NCBI GenBank assembly: GCA_001579985.1 | Contig: LRSR01012429.1 | Span: 1-23,243, forward strand | Reading direction: 5' to 3' | Source of the DNA: Hypsibius dujardini | Lineage: Eukaryota > Tardigrada > Eutardigrada > Parachela > Hypsibiidae | DNA: 23,243 nucleotides | Shown here: positions 1 to 10,620 of the stretch, in pieces | Numbering within the stretch: position 1 is the stretch's first letter | Layout of the letters: each line of letters opens with the position of its first letter | The notes under the pieces: model-generated | What the model saw: the letters and a program-made list of their open reading frames with translations, nothing else | The model's database searches: none | What the model was told of the DNA's origin: nothing | Translations under genes and position numbers: made by a program

Positions 1-77
1 AGAGCTCCAATCTTCAACACATGCACTTCATGAAACTGTGCATGCAACGGATAAGTACATTCTGTTTGCTATTGCAG

Positions 78-369
78 GAGTCAGTAGATATTTAAAAGAG
101 CGGAACAAGAACATCCAGGTTTTCTTAGCCGATCCGCAAGGTTCGGTTCTCTACAAGTGGATCAAAGAGGGCAAACTCGAGCGCTTTGAGGGTGCGGGAA
201 AAAATCCTCAAGGAAGTATTACGGAGGGAATCGGCCAGGGACGTGTCACGAAAAATCTGGAGAGCGCTTTGATCGATGACGCTTTACCGATTGGCGATAA
301 TAAAGTCATCGAATATGTAAGTTGCACGTAAAGAGGGACCTTGTTGGAATTCGGTCTGAAACTCTTGTC

Positions 370-409
<40 letters not shown>

Positions 410-1072
410 CGACAGACCGACAGACATACATACATACATACATACATACAGTATCCGTCTGTCTGTATGTCTGTATGCTTGAATGGCTGACTCTGTCTGT
501 CTGTCTGTCTGTCTGTCTGGATACCTGTCTGTTTCTCTGTCTGTCTGTCTGTCTGGATACCTGTCTGTTTCTCTGTCTGTCTGTCTGTCTGGATACCTGT
601 CTGTCTGTCTGTCTGTTTGTCTGCCTGTATGTCTGCCTGTATGCTTGAATGGCTTACTTTGTCTGTCTGTCTAGCCAGCTGTTTTTTGTCCATCTGTCTG
701 TCTGGAAGGCGCGTCGGCACTAGGCTTTTCTATCTTTCAGCCAGCATCCTTTGTATTCTGCAGACATTCCGGCTGCTGAATGAGGAAGGATTTTTCTGTG
801 GAGCTTCCTCTGGACTCAATGTTGCTGCTGCAGTGGATGTGGCAAAACTGATGGGGCCCGGGAAGACAGTCGTCTCTTGTTTGTGTGATAACGGCCAGAA
901 GTATTTCAAGAGATTATTCAGTAAAAAGGCTCTTATGGATGCCGGTATGTTACAAGTCATTGGATGGTTAATTTAATTTGTGGCTTGACTCTTGATTCCC
1001 AACTGTCTGTAAATTTTGTTTTCAGGCTTGCTGGAATTTGTTCCGGAGAAGTACCAACTCTCTCTCCGATAA
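78..1072 (+). CDS. Cysteine synthase-like PLP enzyme, 3' part (three exons, 5' end outside window)
   Basis: The exons are 78-316, 764-944 and 1026-1072. All are bounded by AG and GT and their phases join cleanly, giving the last 155 residues up to a TAA stop. The product belongs to the fold-type II PLP family that makes cysteine from O-acetylserine (or an acyl-serine) and sulfide. Visible family features are GVSRYLKE, the substrate-pocket stretch GQGRVTKNLE, the phosphate-side segment FCGASSGLN and the C-terminal block CLCDNGQKYFKRLF. That last block resembles the C-terminus of fungal-type cysteine synthases (CDxGxRY...LF) more than cystathionine beta-synthase, and no CBS regulatory domain follows. 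The catalytic lysine and first half lie upstream of base 1, where the sequence reads as intron ending in TTGCAG at 77. The gene converges on H2A, with about 325 bp between the stops. Substrate specificity cannot be told from this part. Confidence 0.85.
369..680. repeat. (CAGA)n / (CATA)n / (TCTG)n microsatellite filling an intron
   Basis: The array lies inside the 447-bp intron 317-763 of the cysteine synthase-like gene. It begins as CAGA repeats (369-424), passes through CATA repeats (about 425-450) and continues as the complementary TCTG repeats to about 680. The two halves can therefore pair with one another. The TCTG half has a 36-bp higher-order unit carrying GGATACC at 519, 555 and 591. 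An 18-bp sequence starting CTGTATGCTTGAATGG occurs at 471 and again at 637. Open frames here (Cys-Leu-Ser-Val repeats) follow from the tetranucleotide and are not genes. Confidence 0.95.
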
Positions 1073-1397
1073 ATGCTCACTGCCGTCGATTACTCGCAGT
1101 GACCTGACTGTGTTCATACTCTGACCAATCACCCCAAAAATGTGATTCTTAATTTTACTGAGAAATTTTTTCGTTTGGTTTGTTAAAATGCCATTTTTTT
1201 CCGGTCAAACTTCTTTGGAACTCTAAATACACTGTACAACGGTAAAAACAGCGCCTGGTGAAACAAAGAAATGCGTAACGAACAATTCGAAACCAAAAGG
1301 AGATCAGTTGATGGTGTGAACTAAGCAAGGATGGAGAAGAAACACATTCAGAACCAAGCAAAAACTGCACAATCGGGTGGTATGACAGCAAAACAAT

Positions 1398-1970
1398 CTA
1401 TTCAGCGGCGGCAGCCTTCTCCGCCTTGGGCTTCGCTACTTTGGCGGGCTTGGCTGTCTCACCAGCACCTTCGGATGATGCTGTCTTTTTGGGCAATAGT
1501 GTGGGCGCAATGTTCGGCAGCACGCCACCTTGCGCGATGGTTACGCCAGAGAGCAGTTTGTTCAACTGCAAAGAAATGGAAAAACAAACTCAATTAATAA
1601 CCACAAACGGCAGAATGGATTTGAGAAAGCCACTAACAATCAATCCACTGAAGGCCGTCACGGTAAAGGAGAAATTTCTAAAGAATCTTACCTCCTCGTC
1701 GTTGCGGATGGCCAACTGAAGATGACGGGGGATGATACGACTCTTCTTGTTGTCGCGGGCGGCATTTCCGGCCAACTCCAGCACTTCAGCGGCGAGGTAC
1801 TCTAGGACGGCAGCCAGGTAGACAGGGGCTCCTGCTCCAATCCGCTCACCGTAGTTACCTTTCCGGAGCAGACGATGGATCCTGCCGACGGGGAACTGGA
1901 GTCCAGCGCGAGACGATCGCGACTTGGACTTTCCGGTCTTCACCTTTCCTCCCTTTCCTCGGCCCGTCAT
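1398..1970 (-). CDS. H2A: Histone H2A, one intron, long lysine/alanine-rich C-terminal tail
   Basis: Exon 1 is 1692-1970 (93 codons, ATG at 1970) and exon 2 is 1398-1565, separated by a 126-bp phase-0 intron after the IRNDEE motif. The product is 148 aa and forms the H2A-H2B dimer of the nucleosome. The histone fold is complete: [18 protein letters not shown], the acidic-patch stretch ending DEE, and the docking segment [19 protein letters not shown]. It departs from ordinary H2A after LLPKKT: about 25 further residues rich in Ala, Lys, Pro and Glu ([17 protein letters not shown]), similar in style to an H1 tail. It has no SQ(E/D) motif, so it is not H2A.X-type, and no H2A.Z features. The gene is divergent from H2B. 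TATA lies at 2081-2087 and a CCAAT box (as ATTGG) at 2135-2139. No stem-loop is seen after the stop. Confidence 0.97.
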
Positions 1971-2487
1971 GTTGAAGAGTTGGGTGTTTGTGGGGACTAG
2001 GAAGAAAATCTAAACGTAAAAGAATGTTTCGCACTTTTAGAAAACGAAAGGAATGAGAAAGTGAATGTGCAAAGGAAGCGTTTTATACGGCGGCATTCGT
2101 TCTGCACACAACGGTCGGAACGATGCGGACTCTGATTGGCGCGTAAGTCAGAAGAGTGTAGTCCCGCCTTACCTAACTTATTGACCAATCGTATGACGGA
2201 GTACCTCACACACTTTAAGGCCCGCCTTGACCACACCTCTTTTTGAACATGAATGAACTTGTGGCGGTTGTGGCGTCTGATTGGCTGATAAGTCGTCGGT
2301 GGTAAGACTGCATTTGTAAAGCGTAGTAGGGTAACGTGTGCTCCGTTTGCCAAACGTCTCGCGCGGTGGCACATATAAAAGCACGCCGTGGCACATTTTC
2401 ATCTCATTCCCACTTTTTGAAATTTTCCCATCGCAGCTTGACGTGTTTACTTCAATCCCAGATCGCCAACTCGCTCATTCCCCCACC
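1971..2487. promoter_or_regulatory. Divergent H2A/H2B promoter
   Basis: This 517-bp spacer carries a TATA box for each gene: TTTTATA at 2081-2087, read on the minus strand toward H2A, and TATAAAA at 2374-2380 toward H2B. Each is about 110 bp from its ATG. Three CCAAT boxes lie between them: ATTGG at 2135-2139, CCAAT at 2185-2189 and ATTGG at 2280-2284. This is the usual arrangement for histone gene pairs. Confidence 0.85.
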
Positions 2488-2995
<508 letters not shown>

Positions 2996-3195
2996 ATTCT
3001 CATCGTTTTGATTGGACTTAGGTGTTCTCTCGTTTCTGGAGTTGTTACTTGTGTGTACAGTTTGAACTTTTGTTCTGTTACGATGCGACGTCCGCGCGTA
3101 AAATGGGAAATTGTTTTTGTTCACGATCTCGAGAGCTGTTGTAGTTGTGCTTTTAATTCCGCAATGGAAAAGAAGCCAGCATTATCCTCGCAGGC

Positions 3196-3201
3196 AATAA
3201 A
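3196..3201 (+). terminator. AATAAA polyadenylation signal after H2B
   Basis: AATAAA occurs about 200 bp after the H2B stop, in a transcript that lacks a recognisable histone 3' stem-loop. A second candidate (TAATAAA) lies near 3315. Usage is inferred. Confidence 0.5.
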
Positions 3202-3363
3202 ATGAAACTGCAAGATTGATTGCTCGGATTGCACTGCAGGGTTGAGGTGGAACTCTAAAACGTCACGTTCAATCACAAACTGACCGTAAGCAGAAAGTTG
3301 GGAGTACTGTAGTGTAATAAACCAATCAAGGTACACACTACTTGCTAGCCGTCATTCAGATGT

Positions 3364-3627
3364 GTACTGTACGCTCCCGATCTCAAGGGTCGATTATGCC
3401 AACCCCGCAGATTCGCATCAAACTTGAGTGGATCGTTCCATTCCGTTCACTTGTCTGTGATTGGCCCGTTGGTTTCTGCTTTACAAGCTATTTTATCTTG
3501 CTTGATTAAAATGATGAGCATTTTTAAGTCAAGTTTAAGTGAATCTGAATGAACAACCAAGCGAGCAACGGAACGGGTTTTCGGCCCGGACCTAAAATCG
3601 ACCCTTGATATCGGGAGCGTGCAGTAC
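3364..3627. mobile_element. MITE-like foldback element with 32-bp terminal inverted repeats
   Basis: The left arm 3364-3395 (starts GTACTGTACGCTCCCGAT) and the right arm 3596-3627 are reverse complements at 30 of 32 positions. An inner pair, about 3408-3427 and 3529-3547, is also inverted (CAGATTC...AAACTTGA), so most of the 264-bp element can fold back. It has no coding capacity. I cannot see a convincing target-site duplication. It lies between the 3' end of H2B and the 3' end of H3, a permissive spot for insertion. Confidence 0.7.
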
Positions 3628-3919
3628 GGCTGTGCACCAGTTCAATTCATCACGAAAACCAGAACTGCCGTTATTTCACCTTTCGTTGATCGGATTTCGA
3701 ACCGTCTGTGATAACAAAAAGCCCAAGCTTAGCGATGGTAAGTGTTGTTGCATGTTTTGCATCGCAGAACAGCCTTCATAACAAAAAGAACTTCCAGACA
3801 GCTGGCACAAAAAAAACCCCTTATGTACAGATGAGCAAGAAAACTGGAACGCTCAACGATGGAAACATTCGATAAAACAATGGCGAGATTTAACAAAGCG
3901 GCCGAGAAAAAGGAATCAT

Positions 3920-5506
<1,587 letters not shown>

Positions 5507-5711
5507 ATAATTCTTTTCCCGTTCATTGGCTTAGGGTTTTTTCTCGTTTCCAGAACCTGGCAGTGTGTTAACTTTTGTCACGGTCCCTTTTTTGTTCGAC
5601 TGATCTCTGCAGCTTTTAAGTTTCCCAAGGCTGATCTGAGAAATTAACCTACCACGGTTGCCGAGAAAGAAGGGGCGGTAAAAATGAGCGAAAATGGCCC
5701 CGCTGAAGTGA

Positions 5712-5717
5712 AATAAA
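5712..5717 (+). terminator. AATAAA polyadenylation signal after H4
   Basis: AATAAA lies 206 bp after the H4 stop and is followed by A-rich sequence. It is a plausible cleavage signal for a polyadenylated H4 mRNA. Usage is inferred from the absence of a stem-loop. Confidence 0.5.
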
Positions 5718-6497
5718 AAAAGCACTTGAATCATCTGTTTTGGTACGCGCAACTTTGAATATCATGCGCAAATTTCGGTTCAGGATGAAGGAAATCAGGC
5801 AGAAAAAAGATCCAACGGAAGTGCAGAAAAACACGTCAAAATAAATTTTATCATATCTACCATCCAAGGGCAAGGCGGGTCGTGTGCAAATTTCCGATTC
5901 TTGCTGCTACTCCAGCGTTCGCTTCTGCGTTAAAATCAATCCGTTGTTTCGGCATGAACGCTCAGTAAGCGAGTATTGCAAGTGCCGCGTGCAGATTTAA
6001 GAATCCAACGTCTACCGGTACGTCGGTACGCCGTACGCTACGCAGTACAAAGAGAACCATGAACTGAAACAGAATATGGCCTGAAGCAAAGGAACTTTGA
6101 GCTAGTAGCGGCACTCATTGTGTTTGCCATTGAGCGAGTGAATAGTGAGTGTACTTACTAGTCTAAAACTGTCTGTTTCAAATCGTATCCTGTTTCAATT
6201 CATATACTTCTCTTCGTAAACATATGACTATGGATGGCGGCTGTTCATATTCACAAACACTGAGGTTTGAGCAGCGTGGCTCGCCATTCATAAACAAACA
6301 TATGCATCATTCGGCTCGCCATACGTGAACAAAAAACTCATTCGTCATTTGTCGCCATTAAATATTTTGTCTGATTGATTAAACGATCAAAATAAACCAT
6401 GGACCGGGCAAATAGATCAAATCGATTCAGCAGCACAGACATAGATAGCCAAATGTCAGAAAAGTCGAGACAAGAGACTTCCACAGAGAGGCAGTTT
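5718..6497. other. Intergenic spacer between H4 and the 39-bp tandem repeat
   Basis: I see no supported gene here. The stretch is AT-rich with scattered short palindromes, for example the GTAC-rich run near 6016-6050. An open frame starts at 6399 and runs into the tandem repeat, but it looks accidental. Confidence 0.6.
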
Positions 6498-6734
6498 TCA
6501 CATACGATATTTCATGTAATTTTCATACACGATAATTCACATATGATATTTCATGTAGTTTTCATATACGATATTTCACATACGATATTTCATGTAGTTT
6601 TCATATACGATAATTCACATACGATATTTCATGTAATTTTCATATATGATAATTCACATACGATATTTCATGTAATTTTCATATACGATAATTCACATAC
6701 GATATTTCATGTAATTTTCATACACGATAATTCA
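6498..6734 (+). repeat. 39-bp tandem repeat, six copies
   Basis: The unit is about TCACATACGATATTTCATGT followed by AATTTTCATATACGATAAT. It is repeated six times with a few substitutions and no indels from 6498 to 6731, followed by the start of a seventh copy. Because 39 is a multiple of three, one frame stays open through all copies and would encode a 13-residue repeat (SHTIFHVIFIYDN). There is no codon-level sign of selection, and no promoter or homology is evident. I treat it as a satellite-like repeat in the H4-H1 spacer. Confidence 0.9.
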
Positions 6735-7440
6735 TTCGATATTAATAACTAGAGCAGTCATACTGTAGTTTCGTGTGCAGGAACAATTTTGAGGTGTGCA
6801 CATGTAAAATGTTCTAGCATGTCGCGTGCAAAACGACGGTTTGATAAAGGGAGAGCTGGCGGGATTCGTTCCTCGAGCTCGGAGCGCCGCCAAAACGTCA
6901 CAACCAAAACTTTGCACTTGTGTGAACTGGGTGACGTCACTAGGTGACTACAGCAAAGTTCAACGGTGATCTGCCGCATCTGTGGACCTGGGCTCCTTTA
7001 TATTTACTAGTAATGATTAGATGCTTAAATTGATTTGTATTATTTATTATTTTCAAAATAAAATAATAAAGCGAATTCATTTGCTATGAATTTTTTGTGT
7101 TTGAATTTTGTGAAGGAAAAACAATTGAATGGGGAATGCGAGTGCGACCTCGAATAAACTACACCAATGATAATCGGCCCGCCCACTTTTCTTCCACTTT
7201 CCCCGGATCGACTCGTTTCTAACGATCTTCTTTGAAAAACTGCACCGATTACCTTCAACTTTTTTGTCCTAAGTAGTAAAAAACGCATTTTCCTACTTTG
7301 TTCCGATTTCAAAAATTCAAAACTGATAAGCCTTCACGTTGAAAAAACACGTCAAAGCGAGCAGAAGCTGTAATCGACGGTGATTGGTCTGAAAGTCCTG
7401 AGGCCGAAAACCCGCCCACTTTCCCTATTCACATTTGCCG
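6735..7440. other. Spacer upstream of H1
   Basis: No supported gene. It contains an AT palindrome near 7037-7070 and CCAAT-type motifs at 7164-7168 (CCAAT) and 7383-7387 (ATTGG). The second lies about 60 bp upstream of the H1 TATA box and is likely part of its promoter. Confidence 0.5.
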
Positions 7441-7444
7441 CGCG

Positions 7445-7452
7445 TATATAAA
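7445..7452 (+). promoter_or_regulatory. TATA box of histone H1
   Basis: TATATAAA lies 128 bp upstream of the H1 ATG. The spacing is like that of the core histone genes in this cluster, and an ATTGG (inverted CCAAT) lies at 7383-7387. The vertebrate H1-specific AAACACA box was not found just upstream. Confidence 0.75.
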
Positions 7453-7579
7453 CGGCAGCTGACTCGCATTTCGTATTACAATCGTGAATTATCTCGCTTC
7501 CATTAAACGCCTTCCCGATTTTGTGTAGCTTTGTACCGTTAATTAAGCTCCCAATCTCCGCCACATCCCTCACCTCACC

Positions 7580-8505
7580 ATGCAGCCAGCCGGAAGTACC
7601 GCCGTTGCCGCCGCGCCTGCAGCCAGCCCTGCCAAAACCCAACCGGTCAAGAAAGCCGTTAAGAAAACAGTGACCAAGTCCGCGGCTGTCAAACCTTCAG
7701 CCTCGCATCCCACTTACTCCCAGATGGTCATCCGGGCTTTGACTGACTTGAAGCAAAGGTAAGGATTTTATCACATGTTTTAAATTTTTGCGTACATTTT
7801 TCGATTCGAATTTGAAATTGTGTTATTGATTTTTACTGCTGCTAACGGTTATTTTATTGTTATGATACATTCATTCTTGTTTAATTTCACTGTAGTTTAA
7901 TTTGTTGGTTGAAATTCGTTCGATTCGTCAAGCGCGTTCAAGTTCAAGCATTAATCAATAAATCTCCTTTTTTCAGGGGTGGCTCGTCCCGTCCGGCGAT
8001 CAAGAAATTCGTCCAGACCAAATTCAACATCATCGGTAACGACAAGCAGATCAACTCCCACCTCAACCAGGCCCTGAAGCGCGGCATCAAGAACAACCTC
8101 CTGAAGAAGAACAAGGCCTCTTTCCAACTCAACGCCGAAGCCAAGAAGGTTAAGAAACCCGCAGCGAAGAAGGCGGTCAAGAAGGTCGCCAAGGCGGAAG
8201 GTGGAGCCACCAAGGTTGTCAAGAAGGTGGTGAAGAAGGCTGTTGCAGTCAAGAAGCCCGCGGCGGGAGTAAAAAAAGTTACTAAGCGCCCGGCAGCTGC
8301 CAAGTCTACCGCCAAGAAGGTCGTTGCAGCTGGTGGAGTGACCAAGAAGGTTGCCGCGAAAAAGCCCGCTGTCGCTAAGCCCAAGGTCGCCGCCAAGCCC
8401 AAGACCGCAACTCCCAAGGTTGCCAAGGCCGCCGCCAAGCCCAAGGTCGCTGCCGTGAAGCCGAAAAAGGTCGCCGTGAAGAAATCCGCACCTGCCGCTA
8501 AGTAG
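7580..8505 (+). CDS. H1: Linker histone H1, one intron in the globular domain
   Basis: Exon 1 is 7580-7758 and exon 2 is 7977-8505. The 218-bp phase-2 intron splits the codon for R60, between TDLKQR and GGSSRPAIKKF. The product is 235 aa and binds linker DNA at the nucleosome dyad. It shows the three-part animal H1 plan: a short basic N-tail (about 1-41, Ala/Lys/Pro rich), a winged-helix H15 domain (about 42-112, from SHPTYSQMVIRAL to LLKKNKASFQL), and a long C-tail (113-235) dominated by Lys, Ala, Pro and Val with several KPK, TPK and SAP elements. It closes the histone cluster on the right. The three-frame openness of the tail also creates a long antisense frame that is not a gene. Confidence 0.97.
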
Positions 8506-9021
8506 ATTCCTCTCCCTGTAGTGTCCGAGTGGTCCCTATTAGTGTTTTGTCGCTACTGGTGCGCTGTTGTTTTTACGTTTTCCTTTGGTCTCACGACGGG
8601 AGTCGCTTCATGTTGCTGACGCAAATTTTTTCCCCTTATTCTGCATTTAAAGCCTCCGTCTTATGGTTACGCTGAGCGTTATTTAGCTGCTAATTTGTAT
8701 ATAGATCCTGTCTGTCGTGAATGAGCTGCTATTACTGTATGAGCAGTTGCAAAGGCTAAATTAAGTAAAACACATTCATTGTTCTTTTTCGGTCTGGCTG
8801 CCAGAACTGCTAGGATTCGAAATTCGGTCCAGTAATCAGGCCAACAGCGAGTGGACAAGCATCCATTATCGATAATATACTATGACACCAGTATTACCAC
8901 TTAATAGACACGAAAAGATCTGATGTCGAGAAGAAAAGCTCGAAAGGTTACACTAAATACAATTCCACAATCTGTGGACGAATGCATGGGGTATATCGTG
9001 GAAGCCGGCCGTCTAGTTCTT
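8506..9021. other. Convergent spacer between H1 and the 77-aa gene
   Basis: It holds the 3' flanks of two convergent genes. No histone-type stem-loop follows the H1 stop and I see no perfect AATAAA. No further gene is evident. Confidence 0.5.
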
Positions 9022-9379
9022 TCACTGCTGGTCTTTGCGCTCCGGGTGGATCGACTGCTCGTACTGTTCTAGGGAATTGTTGCGGTCCATCCGGTAGCGA
9101 CTCTGGGCCTTCGCCGCGTCACAGGTTTCCGGATTGATCATGTCCACGTCAGAGGCGCGCCGAGCCAAATCGTAATCTCTCTGAAAAGGTTCCAAAACAA
9201 GAATGAAGCAACGTTAGTAATTAGAACTGTTAAATGTCATCTGAAGTGTTATTACGGTACTAGAATACAAGTTAGAATCACATTTGCGACGAGCGCAAGC
9301 TTACCGATTCCTGGTGACCAACCGCTGAGGCCATGACGCTATCCGACTGTGCCTTGTTGGAAGTCATCTTGGAGTCCAT
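9022..9379 (-). CDS. Unrecognised two-exon gene encoding a 77-aa hydrophilic protein
   Basis: Exon 1 is 9305-9379 (25 codons, starts MDSKMTSNKAQSDSVM) and exon 2 is 9022-9180 (52 codons plus TGA). The 124-bp intron has GTAAGC at the donor and TTTTCAG at the acceptor and is phase 0. I do not recognise the protein. It is strongly hydrophilic and charged on both signs, with no signal peptide and no membrane segment. It contains one Cys, in the segment INPETCDAAKAQSRYRMDR, and ends HPERKDQQ. Such composition suggests disorder or coiled helices. Support for a real gene comes from clean splice sites, an in-frame join, and a TATA box (TATATAA on the minus strand, about 9522-9528) at 141 bp from the ATG, similar to the neighbouring histone genes. 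A second in-frame Met four residues in could also serve as start. Any chromatin or S-phase role is only suggested by position. Confidence 0.7.
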
Positions 9380-9519
9380 CTCGTTCGATCGTTCAGGGTT
9401 ATAACGCAAAATAGAAAAAACAGTGGAGAAAGTAACAGCGTAGTGAAGAGTCAAGCGTGGAAGAGAAGAGAAAAGTTCAAAATTTAAATGTCTGTTTTCT
9501 TTCTGCAGATGAATGGTTC

Positions 9520-9529
9520 TTTATATACT
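9520..9529 (-). promoter_or_regulatory. TATA box of the 77-aa gene
   Basis: Read on the minus strand the sequence is AGTATATAAA, about 141-150 bp before the ATG at 9379. The intervening stretch has no competing ATG that would make a longer frame. Confidence 0.6.
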
Positions 9530-9679
9530 AGCGCACGCTCAGCTCGGCCATATCCGTCCTACATCGCTGTAAAGTGAAACAACAACATTTCTCGCGGAAA
9601 TTTCCAGAGGTCTTTTCCAGGCTGTGCTAAAATTACTCCCGCGCATTTACACAAGACATCTCACACAGTACTAGTACAA

Positions 9680-9815
9680 CTACGCCGTGTCATCCTCATC
9701 CTCATCCGAGTCACTTTGGTGCCCGCTCTGCCTGCCAGCAGCCATAAGGCGCAGCTCGGCTGGTGGTGGTTTCTTGAATTGGGGACCAGGCGACGAAGTG
9801 GGGCGGTGAACGAAT
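9680..9815 (-). CDS. Possible terminal exon of an unrecognised gene
   Basis: A minus-strand stretch opens after GTTTTCAG (acceptor just above 9815) and runs 44 codons to a TAG at 9680. The peptide looks gene-like: a proline-rich part (SSPGPQFKKPPPAELRLMAAG) followed by an acidic tail with the run SDSDEDEDD. The same frame stays open upstream to an ATG at 9919 (79 aa), but that upstream part is less protein-like. I could not find a convincing upstream exon between here and 11036. It may be a short gene, a remnant or chance; I do not recognise a family. Confidence 0.3.
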
Positions 9816-9929
9816 CTGAAAACAACACTTTGGCTTGGCTGTTCACTGAAAATGTCAAGAGTGAAAAAAACATGTTCGTGGACATGCCGAAGTGTCAGAA
9901 GTAGGGCATCATATCCCATACTGTGCTGT

Positions 9930-10033
9930 ACAGCTGTGGCACGATTTCTCGACGAAAAACGTTAAGCGGAACACATCTTATTATGCCAGTGTTCCGATTA
10001 ACGGTTTTCGTCAAGAAATCGTGCCACAGCTGT
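9930..10033. repeat. Long hairpin: 45-bp inverted arms, 14-nt loop
   Basis: The left arm 9930-9974 (ACAGCTGTGGCACGATTTCT...) and the right arm 9989-10033 are reverse complements at 42 of 45 positions. The 14-nt loop is ATCTTATTATGCCA. The stem is long enough for a microRNA precursor, and near-perfect enough to suggest a recent palindromic element or siRNA-type hairpin. No coding frame explains it. Confidence 0.85.
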
Positions 10034-10067
10034 ATCACCCATCAGCCAGCCAGCAAAATATTGACGC

Positions 10068-10344
10068 ACCGTATGCTCGCGATCTGAAGGGACAGCTAAG
10101 CCCCGCCTCCCTCGGTATGGCCCTGCACTCGATTGAACGTTCAATCTGGTTCTCTCTTCTCTGATTGGCTCATTTCGTACAGTTTACTCGTTCTGCTCGA
10201 TTGATTGATTGTATAGTTGTGCTTTTCCGTATATTTCTCCCTACAGTGATCATTTTGTGAGGTGCACTGAATAGGCACGGCCCGGGTTGGTTAAAATTTA
10301 CGGGTAGAGCAGAAAAGTGTCCCATGAGATCGCGAGCATACGGT
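10068..10344. mobile_element. Inverted-repeat element A (18-bp perfect ends)
   Basis: ACCGTATGCTCGCGATCT at 10068-10085 is matched exactly, inverted, at 10327-10344. The element is 277 bp with no coding capacity. It contains GC-box-like and ATTGG-like sequence near 10100-10170. It abuts the hairpin on the left and shares CGGT with element B on the right. A non-autonomous transposon is the simplest reading. Confidence 0.55.
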
Positions 10345-10620
10345 ACGAGGTAAAACTCTCAATGCTGCCCAAGTTCCGAAATTGTATAAATGCTGTGTTC
10401 GCACACTTTTTTCTCATTTTTTATCGATATTTTGGATTCGAAAAATCAACAATAAATCGGACGAACATATGTGACAATAATTTTGCCAAAACAAAAAAAC
10501 AAAAAAAACAGTTTTTTAAAAATGGAAAACGAAACCTCGTAGCTGTTTTGATTGATATGCTTCACGATTTTGCCCCGTTTGATCTGTCATGCGCAGCATT
10601 GGGAGTTTTATCTCGTACCG
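10341..10620. mobile_element. Inverted-repeat element B (28-bp ends, 26 matching)
   Basis: CGGTACGAGGTAAAACTCTC... at 10341-10368 is inverted at 10593-10620 with two mismatches. The element is 280 bp, nearly the same size as element A. Just outside its right end, GTACCGTGAAAGCA occurs twice, at 10615-10628 and 10638-10651. The inside is AT- and A-rich without a gene. Confidence 0.55.

Noticed and set aside
208-720. Long open frames rich in Cys-Leu-Ser-Val or Gln-Thr-Asp-Arg
   Set aside because: They follow from the CAGA/TCTG tetranucleotide, occur on both strands and lie within an intron; the same applies to the frames at 19078-19690.
2996-3060. Candidate histone stem-loop after H2B, and equivalent regions after H2A, H3, H4 and H1
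   Set aside because: No 6-bp GC-rich stem with a TTTT-type loop was found by eye in these flanks.
6399-6752. 117-aa frame over the 39-bp repeat
   Set aside because: Unit length is a multiple of three, so the frame stays open without selection; no homology or promoter.
7944-8444. 166-aa open frame antisense to H1
   Set aside because: It mirrors the Lys/Ala/Pro codons of the H1 tail, and H1 on the other strand is certain.
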